Positions 9,846 through 17,377 of a stretch of DNA of 42,848 nucleotides are shown here, in pieces; position 1 is the stretch's first letter; each line of letters starts with the position of its first letter. This stretch comes from Candidatus Elulimicrobium sp. Lineage in GTDB: Bacteria; Omnitrophota; Gorgyraeia; Zapsychrales; Fredricksoniimonadaceae. The notes under the pieces were generated by a model. That model did not search any database. It worked only from the letters and a program-made list of their open reading frames with translations, and had not been told where the DNA came from. Location of the stretch: NCBI GenBank assembly GCA_020720365.1, contig DYOU01000004.1, positions 1 through 42,848 on the forward strand. The letters run 5' to 3'. The translations under genes and the position numbers were made by a program.

Positions 9846-11069
9846 TCAGGCTTTCTTCTGGAAATCTGCCATCAGCACGATCGATTCCGCAATTTCTTTC
9901 ATGGTCCGGCAGGAATCCATGCTCTTTTTATGGATCATTTTATAGGCCGCTTCCTCCGAAAGATCATTCATCTTCATCAAAATGCCTTTCGCCCGCTCGA
10001 CGATCTTGCGCGTTTCCAGCGCTTCTTTGGACTTTAATGCCTCTTCCATCAAACGGGTGTTCAATACCGCCGCCGCCGCCTGATTGGCCACTACCTGAAG
10101 GATCCCGACTTCATCGGAAGAAAATACATGCGGTTCTTTGGTATACACATTGATCACACCGATCGCCCGGTCTTTCACGACCATCGGGACCGCCACCATT
10201 GAACTTAACCCTTCTTTAACCGCCAGCTCACGATAAAAATACCGCGTTTCCTTACGCACATCCTCCACAATCAATGGACGCAGGGTTTTAACCACTTCAC
10301 CGATCAAACTGGAGTCCACCCTCAGGTTCGGTTTCTTTTTATATTCATCACTCAGGCTCTGCGTTGCCTTGATCGTCAATTCCAGGCCCTTCGCATCCAA
10401 CAGCATAACCGAACAGATCTTGGAATTCAGCATCTCCGCGGTCACAATAACGATCAGGCTCAGGATCTCCTCCAGATACTTTTCCGATATGATCGATCGG
10501 CTGACCTTGACCAGGCTGTCGAACTGCACAGCTTTTTGCCGGGTGTCACTGAATAAACGGGCATGTTCCACAACTCCACCCAATTGCCGCGCCGCCATCC
10601 CCAGAAGATCGACCACTTCCACAGGAAAATCAAAAGGTTTCTTATGCTGCAAATTAATAACGCCAACAGCTTTCCCTTTATATACGATCGGCACCGCAAG
10701 GAAAGCTTCATAATGATCTTCCGGCAGAACATCAAAAGCCTTAAAGCGCGGATCATTATAGGCATTCGCCTTGATCGCCAGCGGCTTGACATTCTTGGCA
10801 ACCCAGCCCGTCAACCCTTCACCGACCTTAAGCGCCACATTCCCCAATTCTTTCTTGTGAGGAGTCTTCGACGCGCGCAATACCAGGTTCTTGTTCGCCT
10901 CATCGAACAAATATACAAATACCGAATCCGCCGGCGCCATATCCAAAGCCACCTTAACGATCTCGCCCAACACACCTTCCAGATCCGTCTCGGAAGTTGT
11001 AATATCAACGATCCTGCGCAAGATAAGAAGTTCGTCCTCTGAAGAAAGGGCTTTTCTGACCTTCGCCAT
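9846..11069 (-). CDS. GAF-GAF-ANTAR transcription antiterminator
   Basis: A 407-residue soluble regulator with two GAF sensor domains (about residues 20-165 and 190-345) and a C-terminal ANTAR RNA-binding domain (about 350-405). The ANTAR part is recognised from ETRKIVERAKGILMKMNDLS, the spacing of its three helices and the pattern EEAAYKMIHKKSMD. It has no response-regulator receiver, so the signal is likely a small ligand or a redox cue at a GAF domain. ANTAR proteins bind paired hexaloop hairpins in nascent RNA and prevent termination, classically in nitrogen genes. The next gene is glnN, whose leader has such a loop overlapping a terminator. GGAG lies 6 nt before the ATG. The gene is 15 bp downstream of the peptidoglycan-binding lipoprotein gene and probably shares its promoter. 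Confidence 0.92.
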   Translation of the reverse strand: MAKVRKALSSEDELLILRRIVDITTSETDLEGVLGEIVKVALDMAPADSVFVYLFDEANKNLVLRASKTPHKKELGNVALKVGEGLTGWVAKNVKPLAIKANAYNDPRFKAFDVLPEDHYEAFLAVPIVYKGKAVGVINLQHKKPFDFPVEVVDLLGMAARQLGGVVEHARLFSDTRQKAVQFDSLVKVSRSIISEKYLEEILSLIVIVTAEMLNSKICSVMLLDAKGLELTIKATQSLSDEYKKKPNLRVDSSLIGEVVKTLRPLIVEDVRKETRYFYRELAVKEGLSSMVAVPMVVKDRAIGVINVYTKEPHVFSSDEVGILQVVANQAAAAVLNTRLMEEALKSKEALETRKIVERAKGILMKMNDLSEEAAYKMIHKKSMDSCRTMKEIAESIVLMADFQKKA

Positions 11070-11084
11070 TCTGCTCTCCGTTAT

Positions 11085-11666
11085 TTAATTATTCCCGCTG
11101 CCGGCGCCATCTGACTCTACAGGCACAGCCGATGCAGGCGGCTTAGCCGCATAGGACTGTAAAACCTTGATCGTTTTTAACCCCAGATAACCGTCATCCG
11201 CAAGGCCTTGTGATGCCTGAAACTGCTTGATCGCCTGATGCGTACGCTTACCCCATTGGCCGTCAGCTTTCCCCGCCGGGAAGCCTGCCCTGGCTAAAGC
11301 CTTCTGAACCGCGCGTATATTCACGGCCCCCTCTTTAAAGAGCGGCCCTTGCACATAACCTTGCATTAATCCCCAGGTTGCTTTATCCACAAACCGGGTC
11401 ACCTTGATCCCTTCATCTGCCTGGAACTTCGCAACAGCCTCACGAGTGGACGCGCCGAACTTTCCATCTGGCCGGCCAATATTATAACCAAACCCCTTCA
11501 GGATCTTCTGTACCTCTTCAACCCTGGCGTTATATTCATTGAATTCAAACGCCCCGAGATTCGCGCGCTCTTCTCCGCCAGGTTTATGCAAGACCGCATA
11601 AAGCCGGTCACAGCCCATCAGAGACAAACAAAAAATGAAACATAAAAGGATTTTGACAGCCTGCAT
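11085..11666 (-). CDS. Lipoprotein with two peptidoglycan-binding domains
   Basis: A 193-residue predicted lipoprotein. The signal ends in a lipobox LMGC with Cys19 as the lipidated residue. Two PG_binding_1 repeats follow (about residues 48-103 and 112-168), each with the typical IGRPDGKFGASTREAVAKFQ / AGKADGQWGKRTHQAIKQFQ pattern. The tail is rich in Ala, Pro, Ser and Gly. The role is probably non-covalent anchoring of the envelope to peptidoglycan. No catalytic domain is present. There is no visible ribosome site before the ATG, and the predicted transcription start is only a few bases upstream, so the message may be nearly leaderless. It precedes the ANTAR gene by 15 bp; a functional link between the two is not evident. 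Confidence 0.85.
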   Translation of the reverse strand: MQAVKILLCFIFCLSLMGCDRLYAVLHKPGGEERANLGAFEFNEYNARVEEVQKILKGFGYNIGRPDGKFGASTREAVAKFQADEGIKVTRFVDKATWGLMQGYVQGPLFKEGAVNIRAVQKALARAGFPAGKADGQWGKRTHQAIKQFQASQGLADDGYLGLKTIKVLQSYAAKPPASAVPVESDGAGSGNN

Positions 11667-11679
11667 ATCGATTTATAAT
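11653..11679 (+). promoter_or_regulatory. Candidate promoter for the TMTC/TPR gene
   Basis: TTGACA and TATAAT lie on the plus strand with a 15-bp spacer, which is short. The -35 box is inside the lipoprotein coding sequence. A start near 11686 would give a 60-nt untranslated leader. The two divergent -10 boxes overlap by 5 bp, so polymerase binding on one side should exclude the other. Confidence 0.4.
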
Positions 11680-11702
11680 AATCGCATTCAATAGGGTGTC
11701 AA
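11675..11702 (-). promoter_or_regulatory. Promoter for the PG-binding lipoprotein and ANTAR gene
   Basis: TTGACA and TATTAT are separated by 16 bp on the minus strand. The predicted start lies about 2 nt before the lipoprotein ATG at 11666. Its -10 region overlaps the candidate -10 of the divergent plus-strand promoter. Confidence 0.55.
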
Positions 11703-11746
11703 TAAGTTCATGTCGTTTAACGGCGAACCAACATTAACCAGGTCTT

Positions 11747-13432
11747 ATGGCTCCGTGGTTTCAACACATTAGACGCCTGATCCAAAAACCATCTGCGGCC
11801 ATCCTTATTCTGATACTGGCCGGTGTGATCGTATACGTTAACTGCCTGCCGAACGAAATGTTCTGGGATGACGATGATTTCATCCTCAAGAACCAATACA
11901 TCCAGGACTGGAAATTCTGGCCCCATTTCTTTACGGATAATCTGATCGCCGGCGCTCATCTGGTCAGTAATTACTGGCGGCCGCTCCTGCAGATCATATT
12001 CGCGATCGAATGGCACCTCTGGGCTGATTGGGTTCCCGGCTGGCATGCCGTCAGCATCTTTTTTCACACCCTCGCCGGCGTGATGCTTTTCAAAGCTTTC
12101 GATGTCCTGCTTACCCACAGAACCCTCGCCTTTCTGTGTGCCATGATCTTTATTATCCACCCGGTACAAACAGAATCTGTGGTCTATCCCAACAGCATGG
12201 GTGATGCGCTCGCTGTCTCCTGTATGTTCACCAGCTTGTATTATTATACTCGCGCTAAAAGAAACCGCCAGCGCCGCTGGTGGTGGGTCTCTCTCGCCCT
12301 TTACCCGCTCGCTCTTATGTCCAAAGAAACAGGGATCCTGCTCGTCGGATACCTGGCACTGGCTGAATTCTTCATCCTCCAGGCTGCCGCGCCATTCTTC
12401 TTGAAAGCCTGGCGCACGCTCAAAGGCCTTTGGGCATTTATCGGGATTGCCGGCAGCTATCTCATCTTGCGCGCCACCGTACTTAATTTCTCAAACTCAT
12501 TCAATTTTTATAATGAGTCCACTTCTTTTACAGCGAACACGGGCTTGCGCCTCGCTTCTTTCTTTCAGACGCTCACGACCTACACGGGCCTTCTCTTTAT
12601 CCCCCATGACCTGCGCGTTGAACGTGTCATTCAACCCTCGGCAAACTTTCTGACCCCTGACGTCTTCTTCGGAGGGGCCGTCTTCACTGCACTTGTGTAC
12701 GGCATTATCCGATCCTGGACTAAACAGCCTTTGATCAGCTTTGCCCTTCTCTGGTTCTTGATCAGCATCCTTCCAACATCCAACCTGATCGTTGTGATCA
12801 ATGCCATTCTTTATGAACACTTCCTGTATACAGCGCTGATCGGGGCCTGGCTCGCCATCTTCCTGACGCTCAAAAACCAGATCCCTGTAAAGAACAAGCC
12901 GATCGCCGCCAGTATTTTAATCCTTATATTGGTTATATTCGCCGGGCGCAGCCTCTGGCGCACCTTCGACTGGCGTACAGCTGTCAATTTTTATGAACAA
13001 CTGCTCCTTACGGCACCGCACAGTTACCGCGTCATCAATAACCTGGGAATGGAATATGCCGAACATGCTCAACCGGAAAAAGCCGAAACGACCTACAAAA
13101 TGGCGATCGCGCTTGACCCTTCTAATGCTGTGGCTTTTCACAATCTCGGAAATTTATACAAAGGCGCGGGCCGCCGGGAAGAAGGGATCGCTTATTTCGA
13201 AAAAGCGATCGCCCTGCAACGGAACTTTATTTTCTCCTACACATCACTCGCCCAGCTTTACCTGGATAAGAACGATTACGCCAATGCCCGCCGGATCATG
13301 GAACAATACTTTGACTACGCCAATGAACGCGATTATACGCTCAATGTCCTGATTGAAATAGCCCGGCGTCAGAATGACCTTGCGGGAGTCCAGCATTACA
13401 CTCAAGCCCTGCTGAAACTGCGCGGACAATAA
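11747..13432 (+). CDS. TMTC-like multi-pass membrane protein with C-terminal TPR repeats
   Basis: A 561-residue membrane protein. About ten hydrophobic segments span residues 15 to 415, and three or four TPR units fill about 430-555 (for example NAVAFHNLGNLYKGAGRREE). The first loop after transmembrane helix 1 holds the acidic motif MFWDDDDF, as in TMTC/PMT-like GT-C glycosyltransferases, where such residues bind the lipid-linked sugar. FIIHPVQTESVVYPNSMGDAL is also a family hallmark. By family it would transfer a sugar from a polyprenyl phosphate donor to proteins outside the cytoplasm, with TPRs binding partners; the bacterial members are largely uncharacterised. It is the only protein gene on the plus strand in this window. 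The ribosome site is weak (AGG). Confidence 0.85.
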   Translation: MAPWFQHIRRLIQKPSAAILILILAGVIVYVNCLPNEMFWDDDDFILKNQYIQDWKFWPHFFTDNLIAGAHLVSNYWRPLLQIIFAIEWHLWADWVPGWHAVSIFFHTLAGVMLFKAFDVLLTHRTLAFLCAMIFIIHPVQTESVVYPNSMGDALAVSCMFTSLYYYTRAKRNRQRRWWWVSLALYPLALMSKETGILLVGYLALAEFFILQAAAPFFLKAWRTLKGLWAFIGIAGSYLILRATVLNFSNSFNFYNESTSFTANTGLRLASFFQTLTTYTGLLFIPHDLRVERVIQPSANFLTPDVFFGGAVFTALVYGIIRSWTKQPLISFALLWFLISILPTSNLIVVINAILYEHFLYTALIGAWLAIFLTLKNQIPVKNKPIAASILILILVIFAGRSLWRTFDWRTAVNFYEQLLLTAPHSYRVINNLGMEYAEHAQPEKAETTYKMAIALDPSNAVAFHNLGNLYKGAGRREEGIAYFEKAIALQRNFIFSYTSLAQLYLDKNDYANARRIMEQYFDYANERDYTLNVLIEIARRQNDLAGVQHYTQALLKLRGQ

Positions 13433-13463
13433 GCGCTATCTCTTTCTATCCTTTAAAGAAACA

Positions 13464-13494
13464 AGCCTCCCTCTATTAAATTAGAAGGGAGGCT
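13464..13494. terminator. Strong hairpin downstream of the TMTC gene
   Basis: AGCCTCCCT and AGGGAGGCT form a 9-bp perfect stem, with three more pairs after a bulge. On the minus strand it is followed by TTGTTTCTTT, so it looks best as a terminator for leftward transcripts, perhaps the candidate RNA at 13501-13676. On the plus strand no T-tract follows, though the hairpin closes the end of the TMTC gene. Confidence 0.6.
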
Positions 13495-13500
13495 CACCGT

Positions 13501-13676
13501 AAAAAAATACGGGGGTCACCAGGTTGGCAAGGCACAACACAACGAGTTTGGTGGATTCGTTTTGAGGAAGGTTTACCTGACAACCCCGCATCTCGCGCCC
13601 AACCTTCTTACCGGGCAAAATATCGGGAAAATACCGAAATCCTCCTCAGGACAGAGAATCCATCCCCCCTGCCTAT
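13501..13676 (-). ncRNA. Candidate structured non-coding RNA of unknown family
   Basis: This is most of the only gene-free stretch longer than 300 bases (13433-13783). No convincing reading frame was seen. On the minus strand a TATACT box at 13683-13688 is followed by a segment that can fold as nested helices: GGGGG with CCCCC at its ends, TGGATTC with GAATCCA, and TGAGGAGG with CTTCCTCA. There are smaller hairpins inside. A seven-T run and then the strong hairpin at 13464-13494 follow. It lies between the terminator of the ROK gene and that hairpin, so it looks like a separate transcription unit. No -35 box is clear. I do not recognise 6S, SRP, RNase P or tmRNA signatures. The boundaries are approximate. 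Confidence 0.3.
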
Positions 13677-13703
13677 AGGGAGAGTATATATGATAAAATC
13701 AGG

Positions 13704-13727
13704 AAAACCCTGCTTCTGAAGGGTTTT
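13704..13727. terminator. Bidirectional hairpin terminator downstream of the ROK gene
   Basis: AAAACCCT and AGGGTTTT form an 8-bp stem with an 8-base loop. T-runs follow on both strands (TTTTT on plus, TTTTCCTGATTTT on minus). It ends the leftward ROK transcript about 60 bp after its stop. Confidence 0.65.
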
Positions 13728-13741
13728 TAAGAAAACGGTTT

Positions 13742-13778
13742 CTTGCAAAAACAGAAACTTCCCGTCTCTGTATGCAAG
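13742..13778 (-). repeat. Stem-loop immediately after the ROK stop
   Basis: CTTGCA/TGCAAG and ACAGA/TCTGT form a two-part hairpin directly after the ROK stop codon. Part of it (ACAGA-CTT-CCGTCTCTG on the plus strand) recurs just before the ROK start at 15121-15138. It may stabilise the mRNA end. Confidence 0.4.
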
Positions 13779-13783
13779 AATGA

Positions 13784-15106
13784 TTATATATGAAATAAGA
13801 TCGCACGACGATCTTGCGATATATTGTATTTCCGGACAGCATCTCTCATCGGAAGAACGCAAGGTAATATTTTCTTCTTGCGTAAATATTTCAACGCCAT
13901 CGCCGAGAATTCAGCTGATTTCTTATGACCGCAGGCAACGATCAGCACGTCCGGGCCTTTCTTGCAAATATCATCCAACTCATCATCCGTTAAATGTGAC
14001 GGGATCAGATCTCCTGGAACTTTAACCTTGCCATCCGCGCGAATATAGAACGCACCGCTCAGCACTTCACCTTTCACTCTCACCCTGCCCGCCGACACGA
14101 TCTGTACTTTGGGATAATACGAAAGATCTTTCAACTCTTTAAGATCGCATTGCTGACGGACCATCGCGACTGCCCCCAGCATAACCGCATCATCACCTAG
14201 TTTAGACGCGAGAACTTTGGGTGGATTCAACTTGGTAAAGAAAGGATCGTGCTGCAGCGCTTTCTCAATAACCGGTAAAATATAATCTCCGCACGCCTCG
14301 ATCACCCCGCCGCCAAAAATAAAGACCTCCGGATTAAAGATATGATTGAATGACACGCAGGCCGACGCCAATGCTTCTGCCGCCTTGCGGACGACCCGGG
14401 TAACTAACGGATCTTTGGCCTGCAGCGCTTTTTTTAACGCACCGCTTTTGATCTGTGACAGCCCCTTACCGGCAATATCCGCGATCAGGGACGCTTCACC
14501 ACCCTTTACGGCCGCGCGAATATCCCGCTCCATGGCCCAACGCCCCGCCAACGCCTCAAGACACCCGCTATTGCCGCAGGTGCATTTCGGCCCCTTGGGA
14601 TGCACTATTACATGTCCCAATTCCGCCGCCGCTCCCTGCGCGCCTTCCAGTAAGTGTCCGCCAACGATAATGCCGCCGCCCACACCCGTTCCGGGAAATA
14701 TTCCTACGATTGAATCTGCCCTGCGTCCGGCGCCAAGCCAGCGCTCACCCATTACACCAAAATTAACATCATTGCCAACAGCGGCGCGCATGCGGTATGT
14801 TTTGATCAGGATCTTCTTGAGCTCTGTACCGCTCAAGGAAATATTCGGCGTTATAACAACCCTTCCACTGCTATCCACAACGCCCGGAACAGCAACCCCA
14901 ATGCCCAACACACAGCTAACCGGCATCGCCGCTTCTTTTAAAAGCTCTTTAATCACCTTATGCAGAGCCGCAAGAATAGCGCCGGCCGTCGCCTTCGGGG
15001 GAGTAGCCGCTTTCAGCGAATGTACGATCTCACCACACGGGCGCACGAGCGCTCCGTATATCTTTGTTCCACCAATATCAATACCTATAAAGAATTTCTT
15101 ATCCAT
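13784..15106 (-). CDS. ROK-family sugar kinase fused to an Mth938-like domain
   Basis: A 440-residue protein. Residues 1 to about 320 are a complete ROK kinase: phosphate loop FIGIDIGGTKIYGAL, second ATP motif GIFPGTGVGGGI, and the ROK zinc motif CTCGNSGCLE. This part probably phosphorylates glucose or a related hexose, feeding or draining the glycogen pathway encoded upstream. Normal ROK kinases end near residue 320. Here a further 107 residues from about 334 resemble Mth938/DUF498: a short strand-rich start (AGRVRVKGEV), then GPDVLIVACGH, a helix, and MRDAVRKYNI with a final RRAILFHI. The function of that domain is not established. It lies 35 bp after the metallophosphoesterase-HD gene. No clear ribosome site precedes the ATG. 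Confidence 0.92.
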   Translation of the reverse strand: MDKKFFIGIDIGGTKIYGALVRPCGEIVHSLKAATPPKATAGAILAALHKVIKELLKEAAMPVSCVLGIGVAVPGVVDSSGRVVITPNISLSGTELKKILIKTYRMRAAVGNDVNFGVMGERWLGAGRRADSIVGIFPGTGVGGGIIVGGHLLEGAQGAAAELGHVIVHPKGPKCTCGNSGCLEALAGRWAMERDIRAAVKGGEASLIADIAGKGLSQIKSGALKKALQAKDPLVTRVVRKAAEALASACVSFNHIFNPEVFIFGGGVIEACGDYILPVIEKALQHDPFFTKLNPPKVLASKLGDDAVMLGAVAMVRQQCDLKELKDLSYYPKVQIVSAGRVRVKGEVLSGAFYIRADGKVKVPGDLIPSHLTDDELDDICKKGPDVLIVACGHKKSAEFSAMALKYLRKKKILPCVLPMRDAVRKYNISQDRRAILFHI

Positions 15107-15141
15107 GGCGCAATTCTATCACAGACTTTCCGTCTCTGCGT

Positions 15142-16485
15142 TCATAAATTCTTTTTCTTGATAAGGATATCAGGGCCATAAATGAAGCGGAGAAGATCAC
15201 TTTTTTCTTGAGCAGTCTGGATCTCAACGAAACCCTTCACTCCTGGCTCAGGTCTAACCGAAAGCGTCATCCGGACACGGCTGATCACAGCGCTGACCTC
15301 CGCTACACGCGCGGTATGCGTACAATCCAGGCCATCGGCAATACGCAAAAGTCCGGCTAACAGGCTTACAAGTTCTTTCTCATAAGCCGTCAGATCTTTA
15401 TACCCCTTATGAGACCCTTCTGGCAATGACTTGCGGTGATACCGGGCGATCAACGCAACCATGCTGCGCTCCCGAAGATTCAATGGCAATGTACTGTCTT
15501 TCAGGATCAAATCCCTGGAGGCTTTATGATGGCCCTCTTGCCCATAGATCCAGCCGATATCATGCAATAAAGCCGCTGTACCCAGTAAAGCCCGTTCCCG
15601 CCAGCCCAATCCATAGAATTCAGCCAAATCATCGAACAATTGCAAGGCCAGCCGCGCAACCTGAACCGAATGCCCCATTTTGGACTGCAAACTCTTGGCT
15701 AACTCTATCGCTGCCGCTAAAAGGCCTTCAACAGATTCTCGCTTCAACCCGTCGATCTCTTCCAGGCTGCGCGCCTCGATCAAGGTGCTGATCAACCTCT
15801 CCGGAAAACCTTTGTCCCGCATTATTCCCACCGAAGCGTCCAAAGAATACTCCAGCCGATACCGCTCAACCGTGATCATTCCATTCTTGATCTCAATAAT
15901 ACAATAAGACGTCCTGGGGTCTCCATCAAATGAACGCCCGGCACCGCCAGGATTAATAAACCGGACTCCATCCACCGTCCGATCCACGTATTCATGCGTA
16001 TGCCCAAAGACAACGGTATGCGCCTTTCGGCGAACAGCATCGGCCGCCAGCGACCGGTACTTTTCCGCCGCAGACCGCGGCGTCAGGATATCATCGATCG
16101 CAAAGGATGAGCCGTGGACCAGCATAAGGCTCTGCCCAGCGATATCAACCTGATCGGTCTCAGGCAACTGCTGAATAAACACTTGATTCTCGACCGACAG
16201 CGTATTCAATGTCCATTCAAATGAAAATATCTTGTCTTTATCCTTGCCCGCCGCTTTCATCCGCTCCACATGATCTTGCGATGTGCATTTAATATCATAA
16301 TTACCTGCAATATGACGAGCACATACCTGGCGCAGGGAAGCGATCACTTCATTCGGAAAAGGGCCATAACCCACCATATCCCCTAAACTCCAGTATTCAT
16401 CAACTTTTTTTCGGGAAGCATCCGCAAGGATCGCCTGTAAGGCAGGAAAATTGGCATGAACATCGGCGATCAAGGCTACTCTCAT
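15142..16485 (-). CDS. Metallophosphoesterase fused to a Ppx/GppA-type HD domain
   Basis: A 447-residue two-domain protein. The N-terminal calcineurin-like phosphoesterase (about 1-240) has the metal-binding set LIADVHANF, GDMVGYG, GNYD, VHGSS and GHTHEYVD, close to YfcE/prokaryotic phosphodiesterases. From about residue 265 it carries an HD-type helical domain with ALLHDIGWIYGQEGHHKASRD and IARYHRKSLPEGSHKGY. The same pattern occurs in the C-terminal domain of the Ppx/GppA protein three genes upstream, with matching ARYHRR, SLLRMANALDHSHRQKV segments. It probably hydrolyses a nucleotide or phosphate polymer; the substrate is unknown. The ATG overlaps the CHAD gene stop by 4 bp (ATGA), which ties it to the polyphosphate operon. 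Confidence 0.88.
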   Translation of the reverse strand: MRVALIADVHANFPALQAILADASRKKVDEYWSLGDMVGYGPFPNEVIASLRQVCARHIAGNYDIKCTSQDHVERMKAAGKDKDKIFSFEWTLNTLSVENQVFIQQLPETDQVDIAGQSLMLVHGSSFAIDDILTPRSAAEKYRSLAADAVRRKAHTVVFGHTHEYVDRTVDGVRFINPGGAGRSFDGDPRTSYCIIEIKNGMITVERYRLEYSLDASVGIMRDKGFPERLISTLIEARSLEEIDGLKRESVEGLLAAAIELAKSLQSKMGHSVQVARLALQLFDDLAEFYGLGWRERALLGTAALLHDIGWIYGQEGHHKASRDLILKDSTLPLNLRERSMVALIARYHRKSLPEGSHKGYKDLTAYEKELVSLLAGLLRIADGLDCTHTARVAEVSAVISRVRMTLSVRPEPGVKGFVEIQTAQEKSDLLRFIYGPDILIKKKNL

Positions 16486-17363
16486 GACCGGTCGAGCGTA
16501 AAGAAACTTAACCGCGCCCAGGTTTTTTGTTTCTTGAGCTCGCTCCAGAGCTTCACAAAACGATCATGGGCATCAGCTCGACGGCGGGTACACTCATCAT
16601 TCAAGAAATTAACCGTCCTGCGGAATGACGCGTCACGCCCTGAGCTGTCTTTCAATATTCGAATAAGGCCGAGCCAAACATCAAAATTATGCATATCTCC
16701 CAAAGCACGCTGAACTTTCATCGCCGCAGCAATGAAAGATTTAACCTTCGAGCCATACAAGCATTCAAAATTCTCCAGTGTATAGCGCAAGTTCTTGGCC
16801 GCAATACGCATTTCATGAAGCTCTTTCACACAAGCCGGCTTACGCACATACGGCTCCAGGCTGAACATCTTCTCCAACCGTTCCAGGACATTGTTCTTCG
16901 CCCACTCATCCAGGGTAACCCCTGTTTCATTCAATGAAGGCTTAAGGCGGCGGATGGACTTGAAAACCTGATGCTGATGCAGCCGCGACAGATCCTTGCA
17001 GATCCGCGGCTGGATCTCTCCGCGATCTTCGCGAAGCTCATCAATGATCTCAAAGATCCCTTCCCTGAATTTCATGCCCTCAGGACTGGCGGCCAATTCT
17101 GTCAAAAAAGATATTTTTGTATCAATATCCCGTGCCTGGCCGAGAGATCTCAGGAGGCGTTTAATATTGGTTACAGCCGCCTGATATTCCCGCAGAGCCA
17201 CTGTTTCCTTATGGTCCGAAAGTGTGCTTTTCAGGCGGCGCAAGCTCACGCGCATCCGGTGCAAATGCTCAATATCCTTCGCTTTGCGGACGCCTTTCAC
17301 CTCAATCTCTACAGCCGCAATATATTTCTCCACCAGCCGGCTAAAAAAGATCTGTTCATTCAT
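16482..17363 (-). CDS. CHAD domain protein (polyphosphate-binding)
   Basis: A 293-residue protein made almost wholly of a CHAD domain, the conserved-histidine alpha-helical fold that binds inorganic polyphosphate. The diagnostic positions are the basic/histidine helices IEHLHRMRVSLRRLKSTL near residue 35 and KELHEMRIAAKNLRYTLENF near 185, which line a positively charged channel. There is no catalytic domain. The track begins at TTG 17381; I chose ATG 17363, which has AAGGG 7-8 nt upstream. The gene follows ppk1 closely and overlaps the metallophosphoesterase-HD gene by 4 bp. The likely role is as a polyphosphate granule or adaptor protein. Confidence 0.92.
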   Translation of the reverse strand: MNEQIFFSRLVEKYIAAVEIEVKGVRKAKDIEHLHRMRVSLRRLKSTLSDHKETVALREYQAAVTNIKRLLRSLGQARDIDTKISFLTELAASPEGMKFREGIFEIIDELREDRGEIQPRICKDLSRLHQHQVFKSIRRLKPSLNETGVTLDEWAKNNVLERLEKMFSLEPYVRKPACVKELHEMRIAAKNLRYTLENFECLYGSKVKSFIAAAMKVQRALGDMHNFDVWLGLIRILKDSSGRDASFRRTVNFLNDECTRRRADAHDRFVKLWSELKKQKTWARLSFFTLDRS

Positions 17364-17377
17364 GAAGTTACCCTTAT

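Noticed and set aside
13501-13676. Assignment of the candidate RNA to 6S, SRP, RNase P or tmRNA
   Set aside because: Size and end pairing resemble 6S loosely, but none of the diagnostic sequence motifs of these RNAs could be found by eye.
14346-15161. 271-residue plus-strand ORF
   Set aside because: It is a shadow of the ROK kinase, low in complexity, with no ribosome site.
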